DNA of 37,004 nt from Dehalococcoidales bacterium (GCA_002688105.1 NZBQ01000022.1:1-37004); one strand, 5' to 3'. Shown: positions 8,490 through 17,018, numbered from the stretch's first letter. Notes: generated by a model not told the origin, from the sequence alone. Numbers and translations: made by a program.

Positions 8490-10097
8490 ATGAAATACAG
8501 CAAAATCTTTCGAATCCTAGTAGCCGCCGCCATAATTTCGTGGCTGGCATTGGTTATACCGACAGCACCGGCAGCGGCTGTCACTTACCTTAGTGTGAGT
8601 CCAACTTCGGGTCGTGCCGGCGATACCGTTACTGTTACCTTAACCGGGCTTAGCGGCACTACGGCTGTGCTAGTCTTTAATGACACCAATCCAAAAACTG
8701 TTAGCATTACCACCTCCTCATACATTACCTCCTACACTATACCTACCAGCGCGACTCCAGGTGGACCAGATGGGACTGGCAACCAGATTAAAGTCATTGA
8801 CCATGCCTGGTGGCTATCTGGTGCCCCGGGGCACATTGAGGCTGTCACTTTCACGGTAATCACTGCCGAGATAACCATAGACCTAGACGAAGGTCCGGTG
8901 GGTACCGAGGTTGAGATTACCGGCACCGATTTTGATGATGGTGAAGATGTTACCATAGACTACGATGGTACCGATATTACTGATGACATAGTTGATGGTG
9001 AGACTTCAACCGATAGCAACGGCGATTTTACCAGCACCATTAGCATCCCGGAGAGCACTACCGGCAGCCATACCATAACCATCACTGGAGCCACTTCGGC
9101 TTACACCGAAACAGCTACCTTTACCGTTGAGTCTGAAGCAAGCCTCAGTCCTACTGAAGGCGGCGCCGGAACCGGGGTAACCGTCAGTGGCACCGGGTTT
9201 AAGACCAGCCAGTCAATAACCATTACCTTTGACGATGAGGAGCTTGATACCACCATTGAAACCGACACCAACGGCAGCTTCAGTGGTGCTTTTACCGTTC
9301 CCACCAAGGCCAAAGGCACCTATGAGGTAGAAATCGGTGACGGCACCAATAGTCATAGTTTCGACTTCGACATCTCAGCAAATGCCAGCCTCGATCTGGC
9401 CACCGGGCATATTGGTACCACGCTTACTATTAGCGGTAACGGATTTGTTGCCAGCGGAACCGTTACTGTTAAATATGGTGATACTTTAATAGCTACCACT
9501 ACGGCTGCTGTAAACGGTGACTTTGAGGTTATCTTTGAAGTCCCCGCCAGTCAATCTGGGGACCACACTATAATCGTCAGTGATAGCATCAACATCAAGC
9601 AATTTACCTTCACCATGGAATCAGAAGCACCACCAATACCGCCGCCACTGTTACCCGAAGATGGCTCAAAAGTTGAGGCGGAGGTATACTTTGACTGGAA
9701 AGATGTCGACGACCCCAGCGAGGTAACTTATACCTTCCAGATTGCTACCGCTAAGGCTTTTACCCCCCCCTCTATAGTGCTGGAGGAAAAGGGTTTAACC
9801 AGTTCGGAATACACCATCACTGAAGAAGAGACGCTGGAACCAGTAGGTGAGGATGAGCCCTACTATTGGCGGGGAAAAGCTATAGATGGTGCCTCCAATG
9901 AGAGCGAATGGACAGTCCCCGACTCATTTCACTTTGGCTCTCAACTTGTATCTCCTGTATCTCCTGTATCTCCTGTATCTCCGACGAAGAAGATAGAAGA
10001 TTGGCTTCTATACACCTTGATAGGTGTTGGGGCATTCCTGTGTGGTCTCCTCGGCTTTTGGATTGGCCGGAGAACCGCCTATTCTTCATATTATTAA
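8490..10097 (+). CDS. Paralogous TIG/IPT-repeat surface protein
   Basis: Same architecture as 6948-8468: signal peptide, TIG-like units, FnIII-like domain, (PVS)n linker, TM, WIGRRTAYSSYY. Confidence 0.8.
   Translation: MKYSKIFRILVAAAIISWLALVIPTAPAAAVTYLSVSPTSGRAGDTVTVTLTGLSGTTAVLVFNDTNPKTVSITTSSYITSYTIPTSATPGGPDGTGNQIKVIDHAWWLSGAPGHIEAVTFTVITAEITIDLDEGPVGTEVEITGTDFDDGEDVTIDYDGTDITDDIVDGETSTDSNGDFTSTISIPESTTGSHTITITGATSAYTETATFTVESEASLSPTEGGAGTGVTVSGTGFKTSQSITITFDDEELDTTIETDTNGSFSGAFTVPTKAKGTYEVEIGDGTNSHSFDFDISANASLDLATGHIGTTLTISGNGFVASGTVTVKYGDTLIATTTAAVNGDFEVIFEVPASQSGDHTIIVSDSINIKQFTFTMESEAPPIPPPLLPEDGSKVEAEVYFDWKDVDDPSEVTYTFQIATAKAFTPPSIVLEEKGLTSSEYTITEEETLEPVGEDEPYYWRGKAIDGASNESEWTVPDSFHFGSQLVSPVSPVSPVSPTKKIEDWLLYTLIGVGAFLCGLLGFWIGRRTAYSSYY
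9948..9982 (+). repeat. 9-bp in-frame tandem repeat (gtatctcct x ~3.9) encoding a Pro-Val-Ser linker
   Basis: Read directly: gtatctcct gtatctcct gtatctcct gtatctcc. Confidence 0.95.
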
Positions 10098-10104
10098 GAT
10101 GTTT

Positions 10105-10153
10105 TGGGGGATTTCCCCCACCCGCGACTCCCTCTCCGTAAAAAGAGAGGGAG
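10105..10153. repeat. Two-hairpin intergenic element, copy C (possible terminator)
   Basis: TGGGGGA-tt-TCCCCCA (10105-10120), then CTCCCTCT-N10-AGAGGGAG (10128-10153). Confidence 0.6.
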
Positions 10154-10182
10154 ATTTGTTTATAATAGGAACGCTACTCATG

Positions 10183-10347
10183 TTAAACTCCCATAGCCCC
10201 CTGTGGTGAGTATCGGCTAGCGGCTTCGACCAGCAATGCCAAGCTCATCAAGAAGTCATCATACCCCTGGGCCGGGTCAACATAGAAATTCATGGTCTGG
10301 CTGGGACGATACTGGCTCTTGGCTTTCTCCAAAACAGGTTTGGCATT
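10183..10347 (-). pseudogene. 3' remnant resembling a phage terminase large-subunit-like C-terminus
   Basis: Minus-strand open frame with no start: ...AKPVLEKAKSQYRPSQTMNFYVDPAQGYDDFLMSLALLVEAASRYSPQGAMGV*; TGA directly upstream. Confidence 0.4.
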
Positions 10348-10594
10348 TCAACCTCCCCATCCACCGGGTGTAAAACTTATCTCCGGGTGGATTGCTGGTC
10401 TCAATTATCTAAGACTATAGCATACCAATTGCAGCTAAGTTTATTACAATACCGCGCTGAACAAACCGCTAAATTGTGACCTTAATCTGTATATAGTCTG
10501 ATCTCTGAGACACTCTAAAAGGGTAGGGTCTTGTTGATATTCAACAAGAGCTGTATAATCGGCATAGCTAAAAGGACTTCATTTCGGAGCAAGC

Positions 10595-10789
10595 TCATAC
10601 TTCCACTAGGGGGTAAGGAGGAATAGGATGCCCATCATCAATACCCTCAACGCCAGTAGCTAGCTCAAAATCAAGCTGCTCTGCCTCATCAAGAACCTTA
10701 GAATAGAAACCATGTTTACGAGCGTTCTGATTTCCTTCTGGGGCGCCTCGTTTTCTTTTCACTTCCGCAGACATACGGCTTATCTCCAC
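10595..10789 (-). pseudogene. Truncated small protein with KRGAPxGNxNAxKHGFYS motif (terminase-small-subunit-like / mobile-element associated)
   Basis: MSAEVKRKRGAPEGNQNARKHGFYSKVLDEAEQLDFELATGVEGIDD then unrelated tail. Confidence 0.5.
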
Positions 10790-10919
10790 TATTCAAGAGC
10801 CTGGCCGTGGCCAGGACAAGGGTATGGGCGGCTAAGTCCCATCTCTGGCTCTCTACGGCTAACCTCAATAGCCTCATAGCCTTCCCCTTTCTACATACAT
10901 CGGTTTCATAAGAGCACAT
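10716..10919 (-). CDS. Small uncharacterized protein overlapping the start of the GAPxGNxNA ORF
   Basis: RLLRLAVESQRWDLAAHTLVLATARLLNSG; 74-nt overlap with 10595-10789 in another frame. Confidence 0.35.
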   Translation of the reverse strand: MCSYETDVCRKGKAMRLLRLAVESQRWDLAAHTLVLATARLLNSGDKPYVCGSEKKTRRPRRKSERS

Positions 10920-10955
10920 ATGTTCTAAGATGGCTATCAGGTTTTGTCGCCTTTT
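10913..10955. repeat. Dispersed box, copy 2: acatatgttcta...caggttttgtcgcctttt
   Basis: Shared with 6598-6642. Confidence 0.65.
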
Positions 10956-10967
10956 GGACCTTTCGCA

Positions 10968-10995
10968 TTGATATTGACGGCATACCCGTTATAAA
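10968..10995 (+). promoter_or_regulatory. Candidate promoter for the zinc-ribbon/RNase H operon: TTGATA-N16-TATAAA
   Basis: Read directly, about 20 nt upstream of ATG 11015. Confidence 0.4.
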
Positions 10996-11014
10996 ATGAG
11001 CCAGGACGGAAAAG

Positions 11015-11710
11015 ATGAGTGTTGCCAAACGACTTAACCAGCTACAGAGGATTGACCTTGAAGTTGAGTCTAAAGAGCAGGCTCTCCAGCAGATTACCAG
11101 CCAGCTCGGAGACAATCAGACAGTGGTCAGGGTTCAAAACAAACTTGCCCTCGAAACCCATAATCTGGAAGAATTGAGGAAGCAGCAGCACTCCGCAGAA
11201 TGGGAGATAGATAGTCTGGAAAGTAAACTCGCCACGGTTGAAAAGGAGCTATACAGTGGCCGGATAGGAAACCCCAAAGAGCTGACCAACCTCCAGCATG
11301 AGGTTGACGGATTGAGAGCCAAACGCAGCCAACTGGAGGATGAAGCACTGGAGATAATGGATAAGGTTGAGTTGACCGAGGCAGGCGTAGCTACACTAAG
11401 TAATGAGCTTAAAACAGTGGAGACGAAGTGGCACCGCCAGCAACAGCAGCTATCAGCCGAGATGAAGGAAATCAAAACCAAGCTGTCTGACCTCAAGCAT
11501 AAGCGGCAGGTGCTGTTAGCCGAAATTGACCCCAAGGCAGTTGAGTTATACCATGAACTCAGCAGACAAAAAAGACAGGCAGTAGCTAAAATAGAGCAGG
11601 GAATATGCGGCAGTTGCCGCATATCGTTACCAATTACTGATTTGCAGCGGGCGAGAAGTGGTGACCTGGTGCAATGTAGCAGTTGTGGGCGTATCTTGTT
11701 CCAGGCTTGA
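11015..11710 (+). CDS. Coiled-coil protein with C4-type zinc ribbon (PF02591-like)
   Basis: Long coiled coil, then CGSCRISLPITDLQRARSGDLVQCSSCGRILF. Confidence 0.88.
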   Translation: MSVAKRLNQLQRIDLEVESKEQALQQITSQLGDNQTVVRVQNKLALETHNLEELRKQQHSAEWEIDSLESKLATVEKELYSGRIGNPKELTNLQHEVDGLRAKRSQLEDEALEIMDKVELTEAGVATLSNELKTVETKWHRQQQQLSAEMKEIKTKLSDLKHKRQVLLAEIDPKAVELYHELSRQKRQAVAKIEQGICGSCRISLPITDLQRARSGDLVQCSSCGRILFQA

Positions 11711-11725
11711 AGCTGCCAAAAAGGG

Positions 11726-12157
11726 GTGAGGTTGATAAATAATCCAGAAAAGATGACGAAGGTAGAGAGAGTGGTAATATGCGCTGACGGTGCCTCACGG
11801 GGCAACCCCGGGCTGGCAGCGATAGGAGCTACCATAAAGGACAGGCAGGGCAGGCTCATTGCCTCCGTCTCTCAATGCATCGGCAGGACGACCAATAACC
11901 AGGCGGAATATAGAGCACTTATCGCTGCCCTAGAAGAAGCCACCAGGCTGGGTGCCAGGGAGGTAGCTATAAATTTAGACTCACAGCTAGTAGTGAGGCA
12001 AATCAGGGGCGAGTACCGGGTGAAAAAAGCCGAGCTTAAACCCCTATACCAACGAGTAAAGCAACTGCAAAGTTGCCTGGAAAGCTGCACCATCAATTAT
12101 ATTCCACGCCAGCAAAACATAGAGGCTGACAGGATGGCAAACAGCGCCTTAAAGTGA
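11726..12157 (+). CDS. Ribonuclease HI family protein
   Basis: CADGASRGNPGLAAIGATI; NNQAEYRALIAALEEA; NLDSQLVVRQIRGEYRVK; ADRMANSALK. Confidence 0.9.
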   Translation: MRLINNPEKMTKVERVVICADGASRGNPGLAAIGATIKDRQGRLIASVSQCIGRTTNNQAEYRALIAALEEATRLGAREVAINLDSQLVVRQIRGEYRVKKAELKPLYQRVKQLQSCLESCTINYIPRQQNIEADRMANSALK

Positions 12158-12210
12158 TTAGTTAGCTACCATTCATAGTTGACTTATATTGTCTTCCATA
12201 CTACAGTATA

Positions 12211-12571
12211 AGTAGGTCAAGTAAACCGGGTGACCGCTCGCTTTAAGCGGGAGGAAAGTCCGAGCTCCACCGGGCAGGATGCTGGGTAACACCCAGGAGG
12301 GGTGACCCTACGGAAAGTGCCACAGAAACATACCGGTCGCCCATGGCGACTAAGGGTGAAATGGTGAGGTAAGAGCTCACCAGCGGCTGGGTGACCAGTC
12401 GGCTGGGCAAACCCCATCCGGAGCAAGACCAAATAGAGGGACTAAAGGGACGCCCGGCCTGTTCCCCGGGTCGGTCGCTTGACCCTGATGGTAACGTCAG
12501 GGCTAGATGGATGGTCACCGCTCCGACTCGTCGGAGTACAGAACTCGGCTTACAGGTTTACTTGACCTGCT
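12211..12571 (+). ncRNA. rnpB: RNase P RNA (bacterial class A-like)
   Basis: Conserved core: gaggaaagtccgagctcc...gggcagg, acagaaacatacc, agggtgaaatggtg, agaactcggcttacag; P1 helix aggtcaagtaaacc (12214-12227) pairs perfectly with ggtttacttgacct (12555-12568). Confidence 0.95.
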
Positions 12572-12769
12572 GCTCTTTTTGAGGCTCATTGCTTGCACGC
12601 TTTTCCAAGCGGTTACTTTTTCAAAATAAACTTTTCATTTCCAGATGGAGGTGAGAAAAGGGAAGTAAAAGTGTAATAATCGGACGGCTTAAGGTCTAAT
12701 CAAGGTTAAAAGCATAGCGCCAACAGCCGTCAACAAGTTTGCCAGCCAACTCAGTGAAGCATATAGTAT

Positions 12770-13036
12770 ATGCTTATGGAAACCCTTAATCCCGTAGCTC
12801 ATGACTTCGTTCTCTATTGCGTTCAACGCCACGGGAAGGAATGGCCAGCTCTCTACGATGAGATGTGTTGGGTAGCTGGGCATCGCTTGTTCAGGGGGCT
12901 GGGCTATGCCGATTTAAGAAAGCTGGGGATATCCCTAAGTCTTACCAATATAGAGGATACTATCAGGATGGTAGATATCGTCACCGCTGAAAAGCATGGG
13001 GCTTATAGCCGTAAAGACACCGATTCTGCCGCCTGA
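12770..13036 (+). CDS. Small conserved hypothetical protein
   Basis: NPVAHDFVLYCVQRHGKEWPALYDEMCWVAGHRLFRGLGYADLRKLGISLSLTNIEDTIRMVD; protein-like composition; start may be the internal ATG (METLNP). Confidence 0.6.
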   Translation: MLMETLNPVAHDFVLYCVQRHGKEWPALYDEMCWVAGHRLFRGLGYADLRKLGISLSLTNIEDTIRMVDIVTAEKHGAYSRKDTDSAA

Positions 13037-13178
13037 ATGAATATTGCACCACCCTGCTTATAAATTTTAGCTTTGTTTAGCAACCCTATCCCCTAGTTAT
13101 CCCTTTCATTCTCAAGCTTTTCTTAATGAAGAATCAATTCAATTTTGCCACCAAACACTTTAAGGGAGAGTAAGTCCG

Positions 13179-14321
13179 ATGTCAAAAACAATAAGAATTA
13201 CGGCGATAGTTCTATTATTAGTGGTGAGCCTTGCCTTTGCTTTTGGAGCTGGCTGTGCTCTAGGTTACAAAACTCCACCAGTCCCAAGGCAGGGTTTTGA
13301 TACCGTGGCTGAGGTATGGAACCTAATCCTCCAAGATTACGTGGACAAGGACAGCCTTGATACCAGCCTCTTGAGCCAAGGAGCCATCAAGGGGATGTTA
13401 GAGGCACTAGATGACCCCTATACCTCATACCTGGATGCTGAAGCCTATCATCTGGCTTCGGGTAACATGGAAGGAAAATTTGAGGGTATTGGTGCTGAGG
13501 TAGCCGTTGAGGACGAGCAGTTAATGATTATCGCTCCTATTGCCAATTCACCAGCGGCTAAGGCAGGTATTAGAGCCGGTGATAAAATCATAGAGGTCGA
13601 TGGCAGGCCTACCTCAGAGATGAGTCTAGCTGAGGCGGTGCTTAACATCCGTGGCCTAAAGGGGTCACCCGTCAAACTCCTCATCCTTCACCAAGGTGAG
13701 AGCGAACCGGTGGAAATTGAGATAATTAGAGCTGAAATTGAAATGTCCAGTGTCAACTATGAGATGAGGGGAGATATCGCTTACATTGGCATTACCCATT
13801 TTTCTCAGCGCACCAATGAGGAGTTATCCCATGCGCTCCAGCTTATAATCGATGAAGCACCTACCGGTATCGTCCTTGACCTGCGCCGTAATCCCGGAGG
13901 TATACTCCAGACAGTGATTGATGTAACCAGCCACTTCTTGGAAGATGGTGTGGTCGGTAATGTAGTGGATAACCAAGGCAATAGTTCGGCTCTCACGGTT
14001 AAATCAACTGGAGTGGTTACTGACCTGCCTTTAGTAGTTCTAGTAAACAGCTATAGTGCCAGCGGCAGTGAGTTATTGGCTGGAGCCCTGCAAGACTATG
14101 CTCGTGCCACCATTGCCGGCACCCAGACCTATGGCAAAGGCAGTGTCAATGTCCTGCGTCAGCTCGGCGATGGTTCAGGGTTACGTATAACCACGGCTCG
14201 CTGGTTTACCCCCAGTGGTCGTCAGATAGAAGGTGAAGGGATAGAGCCTGACTATGAGCTTAAGCTTGAGGGAGAGGCTGCTATCCAATGGGCTATTGAC
14301 TACCTGAAGAGCAATGAATGA
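13179..14321 (+). CDS. S41 family C-terminal processing peptidase with PDZ domain
   Basis: GIGAEVAVEDEQLMIIAPIANSPAAKAGIRAGDKIIEVDG (PDZ); GIVLDLRRNPGG; NSYSASGSELLAGALQDYARATIAGTQTYGKGSVN. Confidence 0.92.
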   Translation: MSKTIRITAIVLLLVVSLAFAFGAGCALGYKTPPVPRQGFDTVAEVWNLILQDYVDKDSLDTSLLSQGAIKGMLEALDDPYTSYLDAEAYHLASGNMEGKFEGIGAEVAVEDEQLMIIAPIANSPAAKAGIRAGDKIIEVDGRPTSEMSLAEAVLNIRGLKGSPVKLLILHQGESEPVEIEIIRAEIEMSSVNYEMRGDIAYIGITHFSQRTNEELSHALQLIIDEAPTGIVLDLRRNPGGILQTVIDVTSHFLEDGVVGNVVDNQGNSSALTVKSTGVVTDLPLVVLVNSYSASGSELLAGALQDYARATIAGTQTYGKGSVNVLRQLGDGSGLRITTARWFTPSGRQIEGEGIEPDYELKLEGEAAIQWAIDYLKSNE

Positions 14322-14332
14322 CAAATAGGTAA

Positions 14333-14431
14333 GCTAATGGAGTCAGGGACAATAACCAGCTCGTATCCAATATAGCCGATTGGCTAGCCGGCCCCGCTGA
14401 GGGGGAAGAAAAGGAAGCGGAAGAGGATTAG
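14333..14431 (+). pseudogene. Isolated 3' gene remnant (...ANGVRDNNQLVSNIADWLAGPAEGEEKEAEED*)
   Basis: Short protein-like frame without start, between ctp-like and zincin genes. Confidence 0.3.
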
Positions 14432-14434
14432 GCT

Positions 14435-14806
14435 ATGGACAGAGAAAAATTTGAGTGGCTGGTAGCGAAGGCAGTGGATAGTCTGCCCGAAGAGTTTCGC
14501 ACCAAACTAGCCAACATCGATGTGGTGGTGGCGGATTGGCCAACTCAAGGTCAATTGGCTGAGGCCGGACTTAAACGCGGTCATACTTTACTGGGTCTTT
14601 ATGAAGGTGTGCCCCTAACCAAACGGGGCAGTCACTACGGATTGGTGCCCCCGGACAAAATAACCATCTTTCAGAAGCCGATTGAGGCTGAGGGCAGACA
14701 TGAGGCCGAGATTATTGCCGAAATACAGAGGGTAGTGAGGCACGAAATAGCCCACCATTTTGGCATTGGGGATGCCCGGCTGAATCAGCTCGAGAAAGGC
14801 ATATAA
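14435..14806 (+). CDS. Zincin-like metallopeptidase family protein (PF06262-like)
   Basis: RHEAEIIAEIQRVVRHEIAHHFGIGDARL: HExxH zinc motif. Confidence 0.85.
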   Translation: MDREKFEWLVAKAVDSLPEEFRTKLANIDVVVADWPTQGQLAEAGLKRGHTLLGLYEGVPLTKRGSHYGLVPPDKITIFQKPIEAEGRHEAEIIAEIQRVVRHEIAHHFGIGDARLNQLEKGI

Positions 14807-14815
14807 AATCATGGG

Positions 14816-16195
14816 CTAAAGATTCTTAACCATATAGTTTCCCTGCAAGCTGTAGTCAAACTCGGAACGATAGTATTCTCTGGCGCCAACCCCACTCAAA
14901 ACAACCATCAGCTTCACCTGAAACTCATTAGCCGCAATTCGCTCAGCTTCCCTCAATAGTGCCTTGCCCAGACCTTTATGCTGGGCTGCCTCTTCCTTCT
15001 GCTCACTGAGAGGAACTTCAGGACCATATATGTGTAACTCACGTATAATGGCTAAATTTCCTTTAACCTCCCGGCTCAGCTTATCTATGGGCTTAGATTG
15101 AATCCTCATCCGCAGCAAGCCAAATAACGTCTCATTTTCATCCTCAAAGGATAGAAAAACCTCTCTACCCCCTGAAGCCTCATAATCCATTCTTACCAGT
15201 CGGGGTTCGCCTGTTTCCCAGCCATCCTGCACCCGGTGACCATACTCCCGGCACCTGATACACTTACATTCAATAGCCAGCTGTTTCATTCGCTCTCTGA
15301 CCACCTCCCGTATTGATTCCTTCAAACCACCCGTAATAAACTTGGCCGGGATATCACGCAGCAGTCTTGAAATTCTGACATACTTGGGCACCATCGACTT
15401 AATCTTAACCAGCAGATCAATCATCGTGTCCGGAGGGTATGGCTGATAGCGCCCGTCTTGATACCATCTCTCCAGCTCGGTGCCCTCCACCACCATAGTG
15501 GGATATAGCTTCAAGCCATCCGGTTTAAAACGAGCATCGTTAAATAGCCTCGCCGAGAGCTCCAAGTCCTTTTCCGGAGTTGAACCGGGTAGCCCTGGCA
15601 TCCAGTGGTAGTGTACCTTGAAGCCATGCTCTCTGAGCAATGCGGTAGCTTGAACCACATCCTCTACCTTATGCCCTCTTCTTACCAGTCGGTAGATTTC
15701 GTCGTCCAAGGTCTGAACCCCAAGCTCTACCCTGGTGGTGCCAAACTCGAGCATCCGGTCAATCTCCTCCTGCCCGCACCAATCGGGCCTAGTCTCTATG
15801 CATAGTCCGGTGCCGCGGTGGGAAGCCGTTTCGTTTAGCTTCTTCGCCTCTTCCAGCGTAGCCGACTCCTCACCATTCAGGGCATCATAGCAACTTTTAA
15901 TAAACCGGTATTGATACTCCTGAGGATAGGCGAGGAAGGTGCCTCCCATCACTATCAACTCAACCTTATCGGTAGGGTGACCCATCTCGGATAGAATCTC
16001 TAGTCTGAGTTTAACCTGCCTCTCAGCATTATAATCACACTTTATACCACGCAGCACTGCTGGCGACTCAGGGGTATAGCTCTGGGGTGCAGTCTGGTAG
16101 GTAGGGCAATAGATGCACTGTCCCGGACAATCCATCTGCTGGGTCATCACCGCTACCGGGGTAACCCCGGATATTGTCCTTGTGAATTTTTTCAT
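14816..16195 (-). CDS. elp3: Elp3-family tRNA uridine(34) acetyltransferase/radical SAM enzyme
   Basis: Radical SAM CPGQCIYCPTYQ; ELGVQTLDDEIYRLVRRGHKVEDV; KVHYHWMPGLPGSTPEKDLE; C-terminal GNAT (QHKGLGKALLREAERIA...VLSGVGAREYYRSEFDY). Confidence 0.93.
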   Translation of the reverse strand: MKKFTRTISGVTPVAVMTQQMDCPGQCIYCPTYQTAPQSYTPESPAVLRGIKCDYNAERQVKLRLEILSEMGHPTDKVELIVMGGTFLAYPQEYQYRFIKSCYDALNGEESATLEEAKKLNETASHRGTGLCIETRPDWCGQEEIDRMLEFGTTRVELGVQTLDDEIYRLVRRGHKVEDVVQATALLREHGFKVHYHWMPGLPGSTPEKDLELSARLFNDARFKPDGLKLYPTMVVEGTELERWYQDGRYQPYPPDTMIDLLVKIKSMVPKYVRISRLLRDIPAKFITGGLKESIREVVRERMKQLAIECKCIRCREYGHRVQDGWETGEPRLVRMDYEASGGREVFLSFEDENETLFGLLRMRIQSKPIDKLSREVKGNLAIIRELHIYGPEVPLSEQKEEAAQHKGLGKALLREAERIAANEFQVKLMVVLSGVGAREYYRSEFDYSLQGNYMVKNL

Positions 16196-16281
16196 AGTAT
16201 ACTCCCCTTAGGATCATAGCCAGTTTAGCAGATTTTGGCTAGTGGCAACAGTGAAAATTGCTTTGAGATAATACGAGGGGA

Positions 16282-16347
16282 GTCCAAGAGGGGAGCGAAG
16301 CCCCCTCTTTAAGAAATTCCTCCCCCTCTCCTTTGAAGGAGATAGGG
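16282..16347 (+). repeat. Two-hairpin intergenic element, copy A
   Basis: AAGAGGGG-agcgaagc-CCCCTCTT (16286-16309), spacer, CCC(CC)TCTCCTTtgAAGGAGataGGG (about 16324-16347). Confidence 0.65.
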
Positions 16348-16361
16348 ATATAGGGGGTAAG

Positions 16362-17018
16362 GTGGCTACCGATTCAAAAGACATCTTTAATCAGATAGCT
16401 CCAGGCTGGTATAGCTTCAGGCACTGGTCTATATTCCGCAGCGAACTGGAGATGCTGGCACAGCGGTGGCAAAAGGGCCGGCTGCTTAATATCGGCTGTG
16501 CCCACGGTCCCGATTTCCTACCCTTTACCCAGATCTTTGACCTGTATGGCGTGGATTTTTCCACCGAGATGCTAAAATTGGCTCGAAAATACTCACAAAA
16601 GTTTAAATTCCCCGTTAGCCTATCGGTGTCTGATGTCAGCCACCTCCCCTATGCTGATGAGACCTTTGACTGGGCAATCTCAGTAGCTACCTACCACCAT
16701 ATCAAGGGCAAGAAGGAGAAGCAGGTTGCCCTGAGCGAGCTGAGACGAGTATTAAAACCAGGGGGTGAAGCCTTTATCACCGTGTGGAACCGATGCCAAC
16801 CCAGGTTCTGGTTTAAGCCGAAAGAGGTAGCCGTGACGTGGCGAAAACGGGATAAGACCCTAGAGCGCTACTACTACCTGTTCTCCTACCCGGAGCTGGA
16901 GAAATTGGTAAAGAAGGCTGGCTTTGAGGTGCTCAAATCCTTCCCCGAAAGCTCCTACCGCCTACCGATAAAATTTTTTTCAAAGAATATATGTCTTCTG
17001 GTGAGGAAGGGTGGTTAG
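16362..17018 (+). CDS. Class I SAM-dependent methyltransferase, Trm9/ALKBH8-MT-like
   Basis: FNQIAPGWYSFRHW; LLNIGCAHGPDFLPF; YGVDFSTEMLKLA; LPYADETFDWAISVATYHHIKGKKEKQVALSELRRVLKPGGEAFITVWN, resembling Trm9 'ETFDFAISIAVVHHWST..RR...GG.ALIYCWA'. Confidence 0.8.
   Translation: MATDSKDIFNQIAPGWYSFRHWSIFRSELEMLAQRWQKGRLLNIGCAHGPDFLPFTQIFDLYGVDFSTEMLKLARKYSQKFKFPVSLSVSDVSHLPYADETFDWAISVATYHHIKGKKEKQVALSELRRVLKPGGEAFITVWNRCQPRFWFKPKEVAVTWRKRDKTLERYYYLFSYPELEKLVKKAGFEVLKSFPESSYRLPIKFFSKNICLLVRKGG

Noticed and set aside
10105-10153. CRISPR-like interpretation of the palindromic elements
   Set aside because: Copies are scattered, inverted and without regularly spaced unique spacers; no cas genes in the window
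11134-11859. Long minus-strand ORF (241 aa)
   Set aside because: Antisense to the zinc-ribbon protein and RNase H genes; Ser/Leu/Cys-rich composition typical of spurious antisense frames
12217-12582. ORFs 12217-12432, 12243-12518 and 12391-12582
   Set aside because: They lie inside the RNase P RNA; coding potential is a by-product of the structured GC-rich RNA
13081-13108. aaccctatcccct string also seen near 17088, possible partial repeat
   Set aside because: Only about 13 nt identical, no hairpin; too short to call
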